From positions 62,001 to 126,000 of the forward strand of contig NZ_MKVA01000011.1 in assembly GCF_001899075.1 (NCBI RefSeq): a DNA stretch of 64,000 nucleotides, given 5' to 3'. Numbering within the stretch: the stretch's first letter is position 1; each line of letters starts with the position of its first letter. A model generated the notes under the pieces. The model did no database searches and was not told where the DNA came from. It worked only from the letters and a program-made list of their open reading frames with translations. The DNA comes from Devosia sp. 67-54. GTDB taxonomy: Bacteria > Pseudomonadota > Alphaproteobacteria > Rhizobiales > Devosiaceae. A program made the position numbers and the translations under genes. Positions 1 through 8,483 of this stretch are shown piece after piece.

Positions 1-2
1 TC

Positions 3-389
3 TTCCAGATGGACCTTTTCGCCGTGCCGGAGGGGACACCCGAGATGATCAAGGCCGGTGAGGAATTCGTGACCACCGTGGCGTCGGCGAAAGCACAGGA
101 GGCCTTCGCGACGAACAAGGGTTCGATCTCGCCGAGCACCGAGGTCGACCCCTCGGTCTACGACGTCGATTTTGCCAAGTTCGCGACGCAACTCGCCACT
201 GCGAGCAAGGCGAATGCCGTGCTCCCCAATCTCTTCTTCCTCCTGCCCACTGATGTCGGCACCGAGCTCGGCAACCAGATCGAGAAGTTTGCCATCGATC
301 CGTCCGATGCAACGGAGCACGACGTCATCAGCACCCTGGAAGCCGCTCGCCAGAAGGCGATGGCCGACAACGCCTATACCAGTTGGTGA
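3..389 (+). CDS. Sugar ABC transporter substrate-binding protein, C-terminal part (cut by window edge)
   Basis: The reading frame is open to the left edge, so only the last ~129 residues are present. The visible part is typical of the C-terminal lobe of family 1 (MalE/UgpB-like) solute-binding proteins: an ITKAGEEF-like stretch, alternating helices, and a final segment where such proteins end in a helix and short tail. It lies 58 bp upstream of two MalF/MalG-type permease genes, which supports the role: periplasmic capture of a sugar for the importer. The signal peptide would lie outside the window. The substrate cannot be told from this piece. Confidence 0.75.
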   Translation, partial: FQMDLFAVPEGTPEMIKAGEEFVTTVASAKAQEAFATNKGSISPSTEVDPSVYDVDFAKFATQLATASKANAVLPNLFFLLPTDVGTELGNQIEKFAIDPSDATEHDVISTLEAARQKAMADNAYTSW

Positions 390-447
390 TTATCTGGCGC
401 CCGGCCTCGCCGGGCGCCCGACTACACGTTTTGAAGCAGAGACACAC

Positions 448-1365
448 ATGACATCCGTCGCTCCTGCACGCCGCCGGTTCTATTTCTCGCAGCGCGCCGT
501 GCATTTGCTGTTTCTGGTGCTGCCCGTCCTGCTGTTCGTCACCTTTTTCATCTATCCCATCATTTCGACGTTCTACCTGTCCCTGCAGGACTGGGACGGC
601 ATTTCGAAATCCATGAAATTCATCGGCATGGCGAACTATGTCGAGCTGCTGCACGAGCCGCGGTTCTTTCATGCGGTTCTGAACAACGTCACCTGGCTGA
701 TCTTCCTGCTGCTCGGTCCCACCGGACTTGGTTTGCTGCTTGCCGCGATTCTTGATCGCGGCCTGCGCGGCGAGCGTGTGTTTCGCATCGTTTATTTCCT
801 GCCGTTTACCATCCCCGCCGTCGCGGTCGCCGCTATCTGGCGCTGGGTCTACGAACCGACGAGCGGCCTGCTGACCACGGTGCTCAACGTCGTTGGCCTC
901 GGCAGTCTGGCGCAGAACTGGCTCGGCGATCCGCATGTCGTCAATTTCGCCCTGATGGGCGCCGTCATGTGGTGGATGACGGGCTTCTCGTTCCTCGTTT
1001 TCTTTGCCGGACTGCGCAACATTCCGGTCGAATGCATCGAGGCGGCGCGGATCGAGGGAGCCACGCCCTGGCAGATCTTCTGGAAGGTGAGCTTCCCGCT
1101 GCTGTGGCCCTCGACCATCGTCGTGCTGGGAATATCGGCCGTGGATGCGATGCGCCTGTTCGATGTCGTGTGGGCAACGACCAATGGCGGCCCCGCCTAC
1201 GCCTCCGAGGTGCTTGCCACCCAGATGTACGACGTTGCCTTTGGCCGCTTCGACATGGGCCGGGCAAGCGCGATCTCGGTCTACCTTCTGATCCTCGCCG
1301 GCGCGGTAATCATGCCATACCTCTACTATATGTCCCTGCGCGTGCAGGCCAGCGAGGCGGAGTGA
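448..1365 (+). CDS. Sugar ABC transporter permease, MalF/UgpA type
   Basis: Inner-membrane permease of 305 residues with about six hydrophobic segments. The first follows a short basic N-terminus (residues ~20-45). The EAA loop that contacts the ATPase reads EAARIEGATPWQIFWKVSFP at about residues 197-217. The ATG at 448 gives the normal family length; the frame is open further upstream but runs into the binding-protein gene. The stop overlaps the next permease start (TGATG), so the two subunits are probably translationally coupled. No ATP-binding subunit gene follows; it may lie left of the window or be shared. Confidence 0.92.
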   Translation: MTSVAPARRRFYFSQRAVHLLFLVLPVLLFVTFFIYPIISTFYLSLQDWDGISKSMKFIGMANYVELLHEPRFFHAVLNNVTWLIFLLLGPTGLGLLLAAILDRGLRGERVFRIVYFLPFTIPAVAVAAIWRWVYEPTSGLLTTVLNVVGLGSLAQNWLGDPHVVNFALMGAVMWWMTGFSFLVFFAGLRNIPVECIEAARIEGATPWQIFWKVSFPLLWPSTIVVLGISAVDAMRLFDVVWATTNGGPAYASEVLATQMYDVAFGRFDMGRASAISVYLLILAGAVIMPYLYYMSLRVQASEAE

Positions 1366-2183
1366 TGGCGACGCGCGTTTCGGCCGGCCGCGTCTCGGCC
1401 TATTTCATCGCCATAGTGGTCGCAGTGATCTTCCTCGCGCCTCTGGTCGTCGCAACGCTGACGGCGTTCAAGTCGCCGCGCGAGATTACGCAGGTTCTGT
1501 CGTTCCCGACTCAGCTCTACCTCGACAATTTCGTGGTGGCGGCGAACCAGATGGGGCGTAGCTTCCTCAACTCGCTGGCGATCACGATACCGGCGGTAAT
1601 CTTCTCGGTCGTCCTCGGCGCGATCGGCGGCTATCCGCTCGCCTATATGCGGGGCGGCTCGAGCCGCTGGATCTATTTCTTTCTGCTGACGGGTATGCTG
1701 GTACCGTTTCAGATCGTGCAGATCCCGCTGTTCATCTTCATTCGCACCATTGGCCTCTACGATACCATTCCCGGCATGTGGCTCACCCACACGGCCTATT
1801 CCGTGCCGTTCTGCACGTTCTTCATGCGCAACTTCTTCGCGTCGGTTCCGCGCTCGATGTACGAGGCGGCGCTGATCGAGGGATGCGGCCCATTCGGCTA
1901 TTTCTGGCGTCTGCTGCTGCCTGCCTCGACCTCTGGTCTGTCGGCGCTGGCGATCATTCAAAGCCGCTACATCTGGAACGATCTGCTGTTCGGCATCACC
2001 CTGACGAACGGCGATGAGGCGCAGCCGGCCACGGTGGCGATCGCCGGCTTCGTCAGTGGCGTCCAGGTTCAGTACGGTCCCCTGATGGCTGCCACCTTGG
2101 TGTCCGTGGTGCCGGTCATGGCCGCCTACCTGATCTTTCAAAAATCGTTCGTGCGTGGCCTGCTGGGCGGAGCCGGCAAATGA
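1365..2183 (+). CDS. Sugar ABC transporter permease, MalG/UgpE type
   Basis: Second transmembrane subunit of the same importer, 272 residues, about six membrane segments. It starts with ATG overlapping the upstream stop by one base. The EAA motif YEAALIEGCGPFGYFWRLLLP is at about residues 165-186. It ends in ATGA, overlapping the next gene by 4 bp, so the dehydrogenase that follows is part of the same operon and probably acts on the imported sugar or its derivative. Family assignment is secure; substrate is unknown. Confidence 0.92.
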   Translation: MATRVSAGRVSAYFIAIVVAVIFLAPLVVATLTAFKSPREITQVLSFPTQLYLDNFVVAANQMGRSFLNSLAITIPAVIFSVVLGAIGGYPLAYMRGGSSRWIYFFLLTGMLVPFQIVQIPLFIFIRTIGLYDTIPGMWLTHTAYSVPFCTFFMRNFFASVPRSMYEAALIEGCGPFGYFWRLLLPASTSGLSALAIIQSRYIWNDLLFGITLTNGDEAQPATVAIAGFVSGVQVQYGPLMAATLVSVVPVMAAYLIFQKSFVRGLLGGAGK

Positions 2184-4237
2184 GCAGGATGATTTCACCG
2201 GCGATCGCCACCCTGTTGGATCGTCTCATTGACAGAATGGCTTCGACGGAACTTGGACTCACCGCGCATGAGCTGGGGGTTGGGGGATACGTCCTCGATC
2301 GCTTGCTGGCGGGCGACGCCCCCGAAGCGGCCGAGATCGTGGCGGGGCTGCAAAAGATCGTCGGGGAGGGGACGCACGCTGTCGCGACCGAAGCCCAGCT
2401 CGAGGCGCACGCACGCGAGCCCTGGTTTACGAGCCTCGCTCGCCTCGTCGCAGAGGGCGTCTATGCGAACCCGGGCAATGGCGGCAACCGGAATGCGGCA
2501 TCCTGGGACGTGATCGGCTATGAGCATGGGCTGCCCGAAGGCCCTGACGGACCGCCGCCGTCTCGCCCTCTCCCCATACGGCGGCTCGACGCCGACCAGC
2601 TGGACTTCGACGCCATCGTCGTTGGAGCCGGCGCCGCGGGTGGCATCGTCGCCCACAGCCTGGCGCAGGCAGGCCGAACGGTTCTGCTGGTCGAGCGCGG
2701 ACACGAGCGGGGCTACGCCGAGGGTGGGTATCGCGACCATCTGCGCAACCAGCGATACGCCCGATACGGAATGAACACGGATCCGGCCCTCGAAGGCAAT
2801 CCCCGTATCGGGATCGACCCCGAGGGCCGGGCGGTTGTCGCCCGTCCGTATGAATGGGCCTATCATCACAGTGCCGGCGGCGTCGGCTCCGGCACGACGG
2901 TTTTCGGTGGGCTCGCCTGGCGCTTTCATCCCGACGACTTTCGAATGGCCAGCCGCTATGGCGTGCCCGACGGGTCCTCGCTCGCCGATTGGCCGATCGG
3001 ATACGCCGATCTTGAGCCCTGGTATGACAGGGCAGAAAACGACATCGGTGTCAGCGGCGAGGCAGGCAATCCTCACGAAGGGCATCGGAGCCGCGGCTAT
3101 CCAATGCCGCCGCTGCCGCGTCGGCTTGCCGGCGACCGGCTGGCCGAAGGCGCGCGACGGCTGGGGCTCGATACCTTCCATCCGCCGCTGCTCGTCAATA
3201 GCGTTCCGCGCGACGGCCGCGGCGCCTGCATCGAATGCGGCAGCTGTGTCGGCTTCCAATGCCCCTCCAATGCCAAGAACGGCACTTACGCCACCGCGAT
3301 CCCCAGGGCGCTCGCGACCGGGCGATGCCATCTGATCACCGAGGCCATGGTGACCTCGATCGAGCATGACGACACGGGTCAGGTGTCCGGGGTACGGCTC
3401 GTTCAGCCGCAGGCCGATGGCAGCATGGTGGCGACCTCGGTGCGGGCCCGTCTCGTCGTCGTCAGCGCCGGCGCGATTGAAACGGCGCGGCTCCTGCTGG
3501 CGTCGCGGTCCGATTTCTACCCGAACGGCCTTGGCAATGATCACGATCAGGTGGGCCGGCATCTGCAGGGACACACCTACCCAACAGCGTTCGGGCTGTT
3601 CGATGACGAGGTTCACAGCTCGCGCGGACCGGGTGTGACGATCGCGACCTGTGACTACAACCACGGCAATCCCGGCGTCATTGGCGGCGCCATGCTGGCC
3701 GACGACTTCGTCATGCCGCCGATCATGTTCTGGGAAAACGCTTTGCCCCCGGCTCTTCCCCGCTGGGGAGCCGAAGCTCACCGCTTCATGCGCGACAACT
3801 ACAAGCGGGTTCTGCAGGTCAAAGGGCCCGTCCATGAAATACCGAACCCGGATTGCCGGGTGACCCTGGCCGCGCTCACCGATCGATGCGGCATGCCCGT
3901 GGCGCACCTGCACGGAACCACCCACCCCGAAACCGTCAGGACGGCGCGCTTCATCCTCGGCAAAGCCAAGGAATGGATCGAGGCCTCGGGCGCCCGCGCC
4001 GTGTGGGGCGCGGAGCCGCGGCTTCACATGTCGGCCGGCCAGCATCAGGCCGGAACATGCCGCATGGGCCTCGATCCCCGGACCTCGGTCACCGACTCGT
4101 ATGGTCGCGTCTGGGGACACGAAAACCTCTTCGTCTGCGACGCATCGCTGCATCCGACCAATGGCGGCTTCAACCCAGTGCTGACCATCATGGCGATGGC
4201 GTTCCGCAACGCCGATCATATCCTGCGCTCCACGTGA
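2180..4237 (+). CDS. GMC-family FAD oxidoreductase with N-terminal gluconate 2-dehydrogenase subunit 3-like domain
   Basis: Protein of 685 residues. Residues ~12-120 resemble the small subunit (subunit 3) of gluconate 2-dehydrogenase-type enzymes, ending in the signature YANPGNGGNRNAASWDVIGY. A GMC flavoprotein follows: Rossmann motif VVGAGAAGG at about residue 146, a cysteine-rich stretch CIECGSCVGFQCPSN near residue 355, and C-terminal GMC motifs HQAGTCRMG (~620) and DASLHPTNGGFNPVLTIMAM (~653) with the catalytic His region. In known glucoside 3-dehydrogenases and gluconate dehydrogenases these two parts are separate polypeptides, so a fusion is notable. No Tat or Sec signal is visible, which suggests cytoplasmic action. 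It overlaps the permease gene by 4 bp. Inferred job: oxidation of an imported sugar or glycoside, perhaps at C3. Confidence 0.88.
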   Translation: MSRMISPAIATLLDRLIDRMASTELGLTAHELGVGGYVLDRLLAGDAPEAAEIVAGLQKIVGEGTHAVATEAQLEAHAREPWFTSLARLVAEGVYANPGNGGNRNAASWDVIGYEHGLPEGPDGPPPSRPLPIRRLDADQLDFDAIVVGAGAAGGIVAHSLAQAGRTVLLVERGHERGYAEGGYRDHLRNQRYARYGMNTDPALEGNPRIGIDPEGRAVVARPYEWAYHHSAGGVGSGTTVFGGLAWRFHPDDFRMASRYGVPDGSSLADWPIGYADLEPWYDRAENDIGVSGEAGNPHEGHRSRGYPMPPLPRRLAGDRLAEGARRLGLDTFHPPLLVNSVPRDGRGACIECGSCVGFQCPSNAKNGTYATAIPRALATGRCHLITEAMVTSIEHDDTGQVSGVRLVQPQADGSMVATSVRARLVVVSAGAIETARLLLASRSDFYPNGLGNDHDQVGRHLQGHTYPTAFGLFDDEVHSSRGPGVTIATCDYNHGNPGVIGGAMLADDFVMPPIMFWENALPPALPRWGAEAHRFMRDNYKRVLQVKGPVHEIPNPDCRVTLAALTDRCGMPVAHLHGTTHPETVRTARFILGKAKEWIEASGARAVWGAEPRLHMSAGQHQAGTCRMGLDPRTSVTDSYGRVWGHENLFVCDASLHPTNGGFNPVLTIMAMAFRNADHILRST

Positions 4238-4245
4238 GAATCTCG

Positions 4246-5025
4246 ATGCCGTCCACGCTTTCGTTTCAGCTCTGGTCCTCGCGCGACGATCCTTCGCTGC
4301 GCCGGCAGCTCGATGTCCTCAAAAGCGCGGGATACACGGACGTGCAGCCCCATCATGCGCAGTATGGCGATCCGGCGGAGCTGCGCCGGCAGCTCGACGA
4401 GGTGGGGCTGACCGCCAAGTCCTCGCACATCCACTACGACATGCTGCGCGAAGCGAGCTTTGACGAGACAGTAAGGACAATGCGCACGATCGGGACCGAG
4501 CTGGTAATCATGCCCTGGCTTCCGAATCCGCTCATTCCTACAGACGCCGCCGGATGGCGTGCCATCGGCAGGGAGATGGCGGTCGCCGCAAAGCGTTTGG
4601 CCGGCGAGGGGCTGAGCTTTGCCTGGCACAATCACGGCGCGGAAGTGACGGCATTGCCGGATGGAACATATCCCATCGAGCATTTGCTCGGTGACGACCT
4701 GCAGTGGGAGATCGACATCGGGTGGACCGTTTCCGCGGGATCAGACCCATCCACCTGGCTCGACCGCTACGCAGGGCGAATACCGGCTATCCATGTCAAG
4801 GACGTCCCGGCACCTGGCCAAGGCATCCCGGAAGAGTTGGGGCAGACGACCATCGGTGCGGGCGTTGTCCCGTGGGATATGCTCTGGAACCAATGTATCC
4901 GTGCCGGAGCCTGGCTGATGGTTGCCGAGCACGATCAACCCTTAGACTATGCCCGCTTTGCGCGCGAAAGCGCCGCCAGAATGAAGTCCCTTCAACGTGT
5001 CGAGGTGGAAAATCCGACTGTCTAG
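4246..5025 (+). CDS. Sugar phosphate isomerase/epimerase-like TIM-barrel protein
   Basis: 259 residues, member of the AP-endonuclease-2/xylose-isomerase-like TIM barrel superfamily (IolE/IolI-like). Motifs include WHNHGAEV, WEIDIGW and HVKDV, which usually supply metal-binding Glu, Asp and His residues. ATG at 4246 is chosen; an in-frame GTG at 4234 overlapping the upstream stop is an alternative giving four more residues. Last metabolic gene of the plus-strand operon. Together with a GMC dehydrogenase, such proteins are known in pathways that oxidise a glycoside at C3 and then cleave or isomerise the keto-sugar. The exact reaction here is inference. Confidence 0.85.
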   Translation: MPSTLSFQLWSSRDDPSLRRQLDVLKSAGYTDVQPHHAQYGDPAELRRQLDEVGLTAKSSHIHYDMLREASFDETVRTMRTIGTELVIMPWLPNPLIPTDAAGWRAIGREMAVAAKRLAGEGLSFAWHNHGAEVTALPDGTYPIEHLLGDDLQWEIDIGWTVSAGSDPSTWLDRYAGRIPAIHVKDVPAPGQGIPEELGQTTIGAGVVPWDMLWNQCIRAGAWLMVAEHDQPLDYARFARESAARMKSLQRVEVENPTV

Positions 5026-5400
5026 TCGGGCAAGCTCCCGGAATTGCCACCATTCCCGAAGCGCGGACCATCTTTCCCGCCAAGACGGCCGACGGAGCTC
5101 TCGATCCTTTCGCCAGCGCCACGAACTGTCTTCGCATCCACGGGCTGGCCCGGCGCTGATGCAAGCGGGACAGCGAACCTTCCCGGCTCACGATCGAGCC
5201 TGGCGTTCTCAACGGCGGCGCCAATCCACAGAAGCGTGTGCAAGTCGGTTGACCTCTTTATTCTTGAATGAAGAATATGATGTCGTACTGCTATTCTTGT
5301 CAATTGTCCGCGTTGGCCTGTATCGCGACCTGCGACGCAGAATGCTTCACGTCAACTATCTAGAATGGCGGTACAGATTCTGAAGAGAGCTATTTGATCG
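5026..5400. other. Intergenic region ahead of the ROK regulator gene
   Basis: 375 bp without a gene I can support. Several short open frames exist on both strands but none has a recognisable product or ribosome-binding site. The right half holds the promoter and palindrome listed separately. A second half-site TATTCTTG lies at 5292-5299, 33 bp after the first copy at 5259. Confidence 0.5.
5249..5276 (+). promoter_or_regulatory. Candidate promoter overlapped by a palindromic operator (5259-5277)
   Basis: TTGACC (5249-5254), 16 bp spacer, AAGAAT (5271-5276) resembles a sigma70 promoter. A perfect palindrome, TATTCTT-gaatg-AAGAATA at 5259-5277, covers the spacer and the -10. Such placement suits a repressor that controls its own gene, and the ROK regulator starts at 5401. 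The half-site is repeated at 5292. Promoter strength and the binding protein are inferred. Confidence 0.45.
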
Positions 5401-6561
5401 ATGCATAAATCCTATATCCGCCGATTTCACGCGAACGAGATTTTCCACCGGATCCGGATTGAACCGCAGATCTCCCAGCGGGACATCATTGCCAGGACGG
5501 GCTTCGACAAGTCTACGGTGTCCTCCATCGTCAACCGCTTCGACGAGTTGGGTCTGATCCGCAGATCGTCCAATGGTCCTGGCTCGAAACGGGGTCGCCC
5601 GGCCGAAGGGTTGTCGATCTCTCCCGATAAGGGCCTGCTGATTGGCGTCCAGGTCGAGAGGACAGCGCTTTCGTTCGTGATTTCCGCGCTGGATGGACAA
5701 CCGCTCGTCACCCAGCAGCAGCGGTTCGATGGTGGCGTTGGCAAGCTCGACACTCTGATCGCTAGGGGCATCGCCAAGGTGCGCGCGGCCTGCGACAGAC
5801 CAGGAGAGATCCTCGGGGTGGGTGTCTCTCTGCCTGGCCTGGTGACGGATGAGGGCCTGCTCGTTCATGCGCCCATCGTTGGCTGGCACGACGTTCCAGT
5901 CTTCGACCTGCTCAGCTCCAAGGTGCATTACCCGCTGTTCATCGGCAACGACGTGAAGGCGGCCGCGATGGCCGAGCACATGTTTGGCGATTGCGTTGAC
6001 GAGGATGATTTCATCTACCTGTTTTCAGGCTCCGGTGTCGGCGGCGCCCTTTTCCTGGGGGGCGAGATGTATGGTGGAGCGACTGGCCTGGCCGGCGAAC
6101 TGGGGCACGTTAAAGTGGTGCCACAGGGGCGGCCGTGCTCATGCGGGTCCTACGGTTGCTTGTCCGCCTACGTCGCGGGATATGCGATGACCTCCGAGGT
6201 CCAGCATCTTGGGATCGAGGGCGTTTCGGAGTTTGGAGATGTCCTGAAGCAGGCCGCGGGCGGCAATCTCGTCGTGCTCGACGTCCTGAATCGCGCGGCG
6301 TTGATGCTTGGCGCCGGCATCGCCAACTTTATCAATATTTTCAACCCTCCTCTGGTGATGCTCGGTGGCGACCTCGCTCGCGCCGAAGCATATCTTCGTC
6401 CGGCCACGGAGCAGGAGGCTCGCCGACTTGCGCATCCTTCGATGTTCGCACAAACGCGGATCACCTTCTCCAAGATCTCCGCATCGAAGTCCTATCTCGG
6501 CGGCGTTGCCCTCGCCTTGGATGGCGTCACGGGCCTGGACGCATCGCACGTCCTTCCCTGA
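5401..6561 (+). CDS. ROK-family transcriptional regulator (NagC/Mlc/XylR type)
   Basis: 386 residues. An N-terminal winged HTH (residues ~10-62; ISQRDIIARTGFDKSTVSSI is the helix-turn-helix) is followed by a ROK sugar-kinase-like domain. The ROK zinc site CSCGSYGC is near residue 246. The phosphate-binding DxGxT motif expected of active kinases is degenerate (GVQVERT), as in sugar-sensing repressors. It lies 375 bp downstream of the sugar operon on the same strand, with its own promoter-like region, so it probably represses the operon and itself until the sugar binds. Confidence 0.88.
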   Translation: MHKSYIRRFHANEIFHRIRIEPQISQRDIIARTGFDKSTVSSIVNRFDELGLIRRSSNGPGSKRGRPAEGLSISPDKGLLIGVQVERTALSFVISALDGQPLVTQQQRFDGGVGKLDTLIARGIAKVRAACDRPGEILGVGVSLPGLVTDEGLLVHAPIVGWHDVPVFDLLSSKVHYPLFIGNDVKAAAMAEHMFGDCVDEDDFIYLFSGSGVGGALFLGGEMYGGATGLAGELGHVKVVPQGRPCSCGSYGCLSAYVAGYAMTSEVQHLGIEGVSEFGDVLKQAAGGNLVVLDVLNRAALMLGAGIANFINIFNPPLVMLGGDLARAEAYLRPATEQEARRLAHPSMFAQTRITFSKISASKSYLGGVALALDGVTGLDASHVLP

Positions 6562-6740
6562 GGAGCGCATTCAGGCGATCGGTTTCCGCACCGGTTCGCG
6601 ACTAAAGCGAAGTGCATAGGACAGATCGATAAAAACGCCTGAGTCTGGTGGCCCAAAAGGCTGCTCAGCCGCCTGTCCGCTAGGTGTCTCGTTGTGTGTG
6701 ATGGAATCAGCTTGGCCGATCCTTGTTGGAGAGATCGGCT

Positions 6741-6826
6741 ATGGGACAGATATTTGGGCCGGCGGCCCCTCTTCGAGCTACCGAAGCGCCGCATCATCGT
6801 CGACGCGGGCAACCCAGCAGTTTCCG
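6741..6826 (+). pseudogene. Possible remnant of an IS481-type transposase N-terminus
   Basis: A stretch starting ATGGGACAGATATT resembles the usual MGQ(I/V)L start of IS481-family transposases. Just upstream is GATCGGCT-type sequence I associate with such elements. The frame then degrades: in another frame residues like RRIIVDAGNPAVSVSRKARR recall the RRAIQxSQxSxxxLAxR segment of those proteins. Nothing of the rest of the element follows, because the amidohydrolase gene begins at 6827. The remainder of the 265 bp gap (6562-6740) holds nothing I recognise. This is a weak call from memory. Confidence 0.25.
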
Positions 6827-8443
6827 TCAGCCGAAAAGCCCGTCGGGGTCGTGTGATGCTTCGCCCCCCACCACAGTCGCCCGCACGCCGATGTCAGAGA
6901 TGGCGGAGCTGGCGACAACACACGGATCGGCGTCTAGCACAACCAGGTCGGCGAGCTGGCGAGACGCGATGGTACCGACCTCTTGCTCGACGCCGGCCGC
7001 ATAGGCTGCAGCCTGGGTATAAAGGCGCAACGCCTCCGCCGCTGTAATAATCTCGTCGGCCCCGTAGGCGGCGCCAGACGCGGTGCGGCGCTCGAGCAGA
7101 GCCTGGATGCCGACCAGAGGCGCACCGGGGGCCACGGGGCGGTCGGAACTCGCGGCCACGGCTATGCCGGCGTCGAGCAAGCTGCGGGCGCGGATCGACC
7201 AGGGAACGTGGTTCGCGCCGAAGTGATGTGCGAGCGCATCGCCAAACTCCGAAATGAACACCGGCTGGATCACGACCACGACGCCAAGACGCTTGATCCG
7301 TGCGAGCTGGTCGGGCCGGAGCAGGCCCCCATGCTCGATGCGGTGCCGCCTGGAACGCACCTCGGCCTCCGGACCGGCCGCCTCAATTGCATCGAGGAAG
7401 AGGTCGGCCGCGTGGTCGCCCATGGCGTGGACGGCGACCTGCCAGCCCGAACGATGGGCTTCGATGATGTGGCGGCGCAACCGGGCCGGGTCGTCGACCA
7501 GCGCGGTGTCGTCGTGATTGGTGGCGTGCTTGCCGGCCGAACCGGCCCCGTCGAGCCAGACCTTCATCGCCGAGATTCGGACACGATCGCTGCCCATCCC
7601 GGTGTGCAATCCCAGGTCGAGCCCGAATGATCCTGGATCGTCGGGATGGTGGAGAACATCGTGAAAGAGCTCGTTGTAGACCATCAGATTGGCGCGGGTG
7701 TGCGTACGCCCGGTGCGCGCGGCAAGTTGCCAGGCACCAATCTCCTGCGGGCTATGGTCGACACCGGGGCAGCCGATGCCGGCGTCGGTGAGGCTGGTCA
7801 CGCCTTCGCTGGCGTATTGCCGCGTCGCCACCTCGATCGCGTCGACGATCTGCGCCACCGAACCTGGGCCAACAGCGACCTTCACCGGCTCCATCGCGGC
7901 CTCTTCAAGGAGGCCGGTCGGGACGCCCGAAGCGTCGCGATGGACGTATTCTTCCGCGCCTTCCGGCAGGGGCGACGGCAGTAACTGCAGCACCGCAGAC
8001 GAGACCGCGCACATATGCCCGGACCGGTGCGTCAGCCACACCGGCCGGCCGCCGGCCGCACGGTCCAGCTCAGCCGCCGTGGGGTGCCGGCCCAGACCGG
8101 ACCGGTCGAGGTAGCCGACGCCGATCACCCAGCTCTCCTTCGAGAGCTTGGAAGCATACGCGGCCACCCGGTCGAGCACCACATCGATCGTCGGGGCGTC
8201 GCTGAGCTCGAGCTGCTTGGCCGCAACGCCGTAGGAGGTCGGGTGACAGTGCGCGTCGTGGAAGCCGGGCAGCAGCGTCGCGCCATCGAGGTCGATCACC
8301 CGCGTCGCGGGAAGCGAGTCGACCTGCTCGTCCACGCCGACAATTCGGCCGTTCCAGACTCCAACGCTGCGCGCCGCGGGGCGAGCAGTGTCCATCGTGT
8401 GCACGGTCGCGCCGCGCAACAGCAGATCCAGCTTGAAGCCCAT
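6827..8443 (-). CDS. Amidohydrolase family protein, YtcJ/NfdA-like (Amidohydro_3)
   Basis: 538 residues from the ATG at 8443, chosen because GGGAGG lies 9 bases upstream; ATG at 8452 and an open frame up to 8515 are alternatives. Metal-dependent hydrolase of the YtcJ group: GFHDAHCHP at residues 60-68 gives the HxH pair, VHAMGDHA and HRIEHGG supply further metal ligands, and SSDRPVAPGAPL is the terminal Asp motif. Relatives remove formyl or other acyl groups from nitrogen or cleave amide or ester bonds. It is the last gene of the minus-strand operon, after nagA, so an N-acyl or amide substrate linked to the imported sugar is likely. No signal peptide. Confidence 0.85.
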   Translation of the reverse strand: MGFKLDLLLRGATVHTMDTARPAARSVGVWNGRIVGVDEQVDSLPATRVIDLDGATLLPGFHDAHCHPTSYGVAAKQLELSDAPTIDVVLDRVAAYASKLSKESWVIGVGYLDRSGLGRHPTAAELDRAAGGRPVWLTHRSGHMCAVSSAVLQLLPSPLPEGAEEYVHRDASGVPTGLLEEAAMEPVKVAVGPGSVAQIVDAIEVATRQYASEGVTSLTDAGIGCPGVDHSPQEIGAWQLAARTGRTHTRANLMVYNELFHDVLHHPDDPGSFGLDLGLHTGMGSDRVRISAMKVWLDGAGSAGKHATNHDDTALVDDPARLRRHIIEAHRSGWQVAVHAMGDHAADLFLDAIEAAGPEAEVRSRRHRIEHGGLLRPDQLARIKRLGVVVVIQPVFISEFGDALAHHFGANHVPWSIRARSLLDAGIAVAASSDRPVAPGAPLVGIQALLERRTASGAAYGADEIITAAEALRLYTQAAAYAAGVEQEVGTIASRQLADLVVLDADPCVVASSAISDIGVRATVVGGEASHDPDGLFG

Positions 8444-8483
8444 CACACCCATCCTCCCGATCCTGGCATTCTGTTCGGCCGAC

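Noticed and set aside
2195-4219. A 674-codon open frame on the minus strand inside the GMC dehydrogenase gene
   Set aside because: It mirrors the real gene; the plus-strand product has all GMC motifs and the antisense product none. High G+C leaves long antisense frames open.
5401-6561. ROK protein as a sugar kinase
   Set aside because: It has an N-terminal winged HTH and a degenerate phosphate-binding loop, so it is read as a regulator.
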